Source: an uncultured Duncaniella sp. (GTDB lineage Bacteria; Bacteroidota; Bacteroidia; Bacteroidales; Muribaculaceae). Taken from it: DNA of 64,000 bases. The DNA lies in contig CAJUCI010000002.1 of the NCBI GenBank assembly GCA_910584825.1, forward strand, positions 109,494-173,493. The letters are read 5' to 3'. A program made the position numbers and the translations under genes. Of this stretch, positions 62,296 through 64,000 are shown piece after piece. Each line of letters begins with the position of its first letter. Position 1 is the stretch's first letter. Under the pieces are notes generated by a model that saw only the letters and a program-made list of their open reading frames with translations, did not search any database and was not told the origin of the DNA.

Positions 62296-63657
62296 ATGGA
62301 AACTTCCGTTAAGAAAAACGGTAACGTTGTAGCCATCGTGGTGATGTTTTTCATCTATGCGATGATTTCGTTCGTTACCAACCTGGCCGCCCCTATCGGC
62401 ACCATCTGGGGCTATCAGTTTGAAGGCAATTCTGTAATCGGCATGATGGGCAACATGATGAACTTCCTCGCCTATCTCTTCATGGGTATCCCCGCCGGCA
62501 ACCTGCTCGTGAAAATCGGCTATAAGAAGACCGCCCTCTGGGCTCTCGCCGTGGGCTTCATCGGCCTCTTCGTGCAGTATCTCTCAGGCGTGGTAGGAGC
62601 TGACACCGCAGTCGGTAACATCGGCGGCAGCGAGGTGCATCTTAACTTTATAATATATCTGCTCGGTGCATTCATCTGCGGTTTCTGCGTATGTATGCTC
62701 AACACCGTGGTGTGCCCGATGCTCAACCTCCTCGGCGGCGGCGGCAACAAGGGCAACCAGCTCCTGCAGTTCGGCGGTGCACTCAACTCGCTCTCAGGCA
62801 CCCTCACCCCCCTCTTCGTCGGTATCCTTATCGGCGTGCTCACCAAGAACACTCTTATCAGTGCCGTGGCTCCGCTGCTCTTCATCGGCATGGGCATTTT
62901 CGCCGTGGCATTCCTCATACTTAATTTTGTTGCCATCCCCGAACCTCAGGCCACCAACAGCGGCAAGAAGGTCAAGTTCACCCACTCGCCCTGGAACTTC
63001 CGCCACACCGTGCTCGGCGTCGTGGGCATCTTCTTCTATGTAGGTATCGAGGTGGGTATCCCCGGCACTCTCAACTTCTATCTCGCTGACCAGGGCGCGA
63101 ACGGCGCGGGAGTCGTAGGCGAGGCTTCGGCAATCGCCGGCACTATCGTGGCCATCTACTGGCTCCTCATGCTCGTAGGCCGTTTCCTCTCGGGCTTCAT
63201 CAGCGGCTCGGTTAGCTCCAAGACCCAGCTCACCGTGGTTTCGGCAACAGCCATTCTCCTTATAGTATTTGCTATCTTCATCCCCAAGACCACTACCCTG
63301 CCCGTCCCCGAGTTCATCTACTCAGGCGGTGCTGAGGTTCCTGTCAGCGCATTCCTGCTCATCCTTTGCGGCCTGTGCACATCCATCATGTGGGGCGGCA
63401 TCTTCAACCTCGCCGTCGAAGGCCTCGGCAAGTACACCGCCCAGGCTTCGGGCATCTTCATGATGATGGTTGTTGGTGGTGGCGTGATGCCTCTCATCCA
63501 GAATGCTATCGCCCACGCTGCCGGATATATGGCCAGCTACTGGCTCGTAGTGGCCATGCTCGCCTACCTCCTCTTCTATGGCCTCGTAGGCTCGAAGAAC
63601 GTCAACACTGACATCCCCGTCAGCGAAGAGGAGGAGCTTGACCCGCGCAACCTCTAA
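62296..63657 (+). CDS. FHS-family (FucP/GluP-like) sugar:proton symporter
   Basis: A 453-residue membrane protein with about 12 helices. It resembles the fucose/glucose-galactose permease group of the major facilitator superfamily: AAPIGTIWGYQFEGNSVIGM near the N-terminus, GNKGNQLLQFGGALNSLSGT in the middle, and FNLAVEGLGKYTAQASGIF in the second half. It would import a hexose or deoxyhexose across the inner membrane; the sugar is not determined. It is a single-gene unit with a long leader and a strong terminator. Confidence 0.88.
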   Translation: METSVKKNGNVVAIVVMFFIYAMISFVTNLAAPIGTIWGYQFEGNSVIGMMGNMMNFLAYLFMGIPAGNLLVKIGYKKTALWALAVGFIGLFVQYLSGVVGADTAVGNIGGSEVHLNFIIYLLGAFICGFCVCMLNTVVCPMLNLLGGGGNKGNQLLQFGGALNSLSGTLTPLFVGILIGVLTKNTLISAVAPLLFIGMGIFAVAFLILNFVAIPEPQATNSGKKVKFTHSPWNFRHTVLGVVGIFFYVGIEVGIPGTLNFYLADQGANGAGVVGEASAIAGTIVAIYWLLMLVGRFLSGFISGSVSSKTQLTVVSATAILLIVFAIFIPKTTTLPVPEFIYSGGAEVPVSAFLLILCGLCTSIMWGGIFNLAVEGLGKYTAQASGIFMMMVVGGGVMPLIQNAIAHAAGYMASYWLVVAMLAYLLFYGLVGSKNVNTDIPVSEEEELDPRNL

Positions 63658-63707
63658 TCGAGACTAATACAACCGCTCGCTCTTTAATAAGAGAGTGGGC
63701 TAACGAT

Positions 63708-63761
63708 AAAACCGCCTGTGGCTTCCGTAATTTTCATACGGCATGCCACAGGCGGTTTTGT
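63708..63761 (+). terminator. Terminator of the FHS transporter gene
   Basis: AAAACCGCCTGTGGC (63708-63722) pairs perfectly with 63745-63759; the loop holds a second small hairpin (CCGTA/TACGG). Confidence 0.85.
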
Positions 63762-63783
63762 ATTTGCACACGGCATAACAAGC

Positions 63784-63821
63784 GTTAGGAGCGACGGCCT
63801 TAGCCGTCGATATGATGCGAC
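63784..63821. repeat. GACGGCT-hairpin repeat module, copy C (partial)
   Basis: GTTAGGAGCGACGGCCTTAG and the following bases match the first ~38 bp of copies A and B, then diverge. Stem GACGGC/GCCGTC is kept. Confidence 0.85.
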
Positions 63822-63924
63822 GTATCCTCAAACTGTCCACGGGTCTAATCAACGTACCTTAAATATATTCGGTAACGCATCGTCAAATGCCTCATAACTT
63901 TAAGGTTACATAAGTCGCTTCATA

Positions 63925-63943
63925 TCGAGGGTGTTGCAGAACT
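63925..63943. repeat. Solo end of the MITE-like element
   Basis: TCGAGGGTGTTGCAGAACT matches the terminal repeat of the 54071-54194 element apart from its outer bases. No partner end is seen before the window ends. Confidence 0.7.
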
Positions 63944-63962
63944 ACCCCTCAAAAAAATAAGC

Positions 63963-63997
63963 AAAAGCCTCAACTTTCACAAGCTGAGGCTTTTTTA
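63963..63997 (+). terminator. Hairpin terminator at the window end
   Basis: AAAAGCCTCA pairs with TGAGGCTTTT, followed by TT. It could also serve a gene beyond the window on the other strand. Confidence 0.7.
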
Positions 63998-64000
63998 TGT

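Noticed and set aside
1..64000. tRNA and rRNA genes
   Set aside because: I saw no cloverleaf with GTTC-type loop and CCA-proximal stem and no rRNA core sequence in the intergenic regions.

Overview
The window is a chromosomal stretch of a fairly GC-rich Bacteroidales bacterium. A Muribaculaceae-like relative is my inference; no rRNA is present to fix it. The evidence is an ECF sigma/FecR/STN-receptor set, GH2 and GH53 secreted glycanases, families typical of Bacteroidales (DUF4831, DUF4923, DUF4493/PCMD, LruC), an 11-subunit-type complex I lacking NuoE/F/G, fused NuoCD, an ATP synthase operon ordered D-C-B-E-F-H-A-G, and promoters of the Bacteroidetes TTG-N18-20-TAnnTTTG type.

Layout. 1-6.2 kb (minus strand): GH53 endo-galactanase and GH2 beta-galactosidase, then an ECF sigma factor, a short anti-sigma factor and an STN-containing outer-membrane receptor cut by the window edge. 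6.3-15.6 kb (minus): DUF4831 protein and Nnr; an AT-rich trio of GT2 glycosyltransferase, phosphoribosyltransferase and HAD phosphatase directly behind a DUF4923 gene; a large DUF4493/PCMD lipoprotein; glutamate racemase. 15.7-33.2 kb (minus): nuoA-B-CD-H, the complete atp operon, then nuoI-J-K-L-M-N in one continuous run, so the F1Fo genes sit inside the complex I operon. 33.4-37 kb: outer-membrane barrel protein, truA, speA. 37.4-43.1 kb (plus): TPR/OmpA-like lipoprotein, FAD/Fe-S oxidoreductase, dapA. 43.1-48.7 kb: repeat-rich accessory region with a candidate structured RNA, an LruC lipoprotein, a small lipoprotein and an unrecognised ORF. 48.7-53.8 kb (plus): polyprenol-P-mannose synthase, dihydroorotase, korA-korB. 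53.8-55.1 kb: a triplicated korB tail, a MITE-like element and a NERD-domain protein. 55.2-62 kb (minus): M23 peptidase, ndk, hpf, xerC-type recombinase, OmpA protein, transketolase. 62.3-63.7 kb (plus): FHS-family sugar transporter.

How the genes work together. Galactan is cleaved outside the cell (GH53, GH2). A surface-signalling sigma system controls an outer-membrane receptor. Anaerobic energy conservation combines 2-oxoacid:ferredoxin oxidoreductase (KorAB), a complex I without the NADH module (ferredoxin is a likely donor) and F1Fo-ATPase. Sugar-phosphate flow runs through transketolase.

Most unusual signals. (1) Long intergenic palindromes built from roughly 8-nt words, whose two arms covary between copies and which lie just 3' of genes. 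(2) Tandem copies of the last 12 codons of korB, each an intact micro-ORF. (3) A promoter-driven, terminator-ended candidate RNA with two competing pairings. (4) The GT2-PRTase-HAD cassette, which may add ribofuranose to a surface glycan. (5) The atp operon nested in nuo. No tRNA, rRNA, CRISPR array, prophage or transposase gene was recognised.
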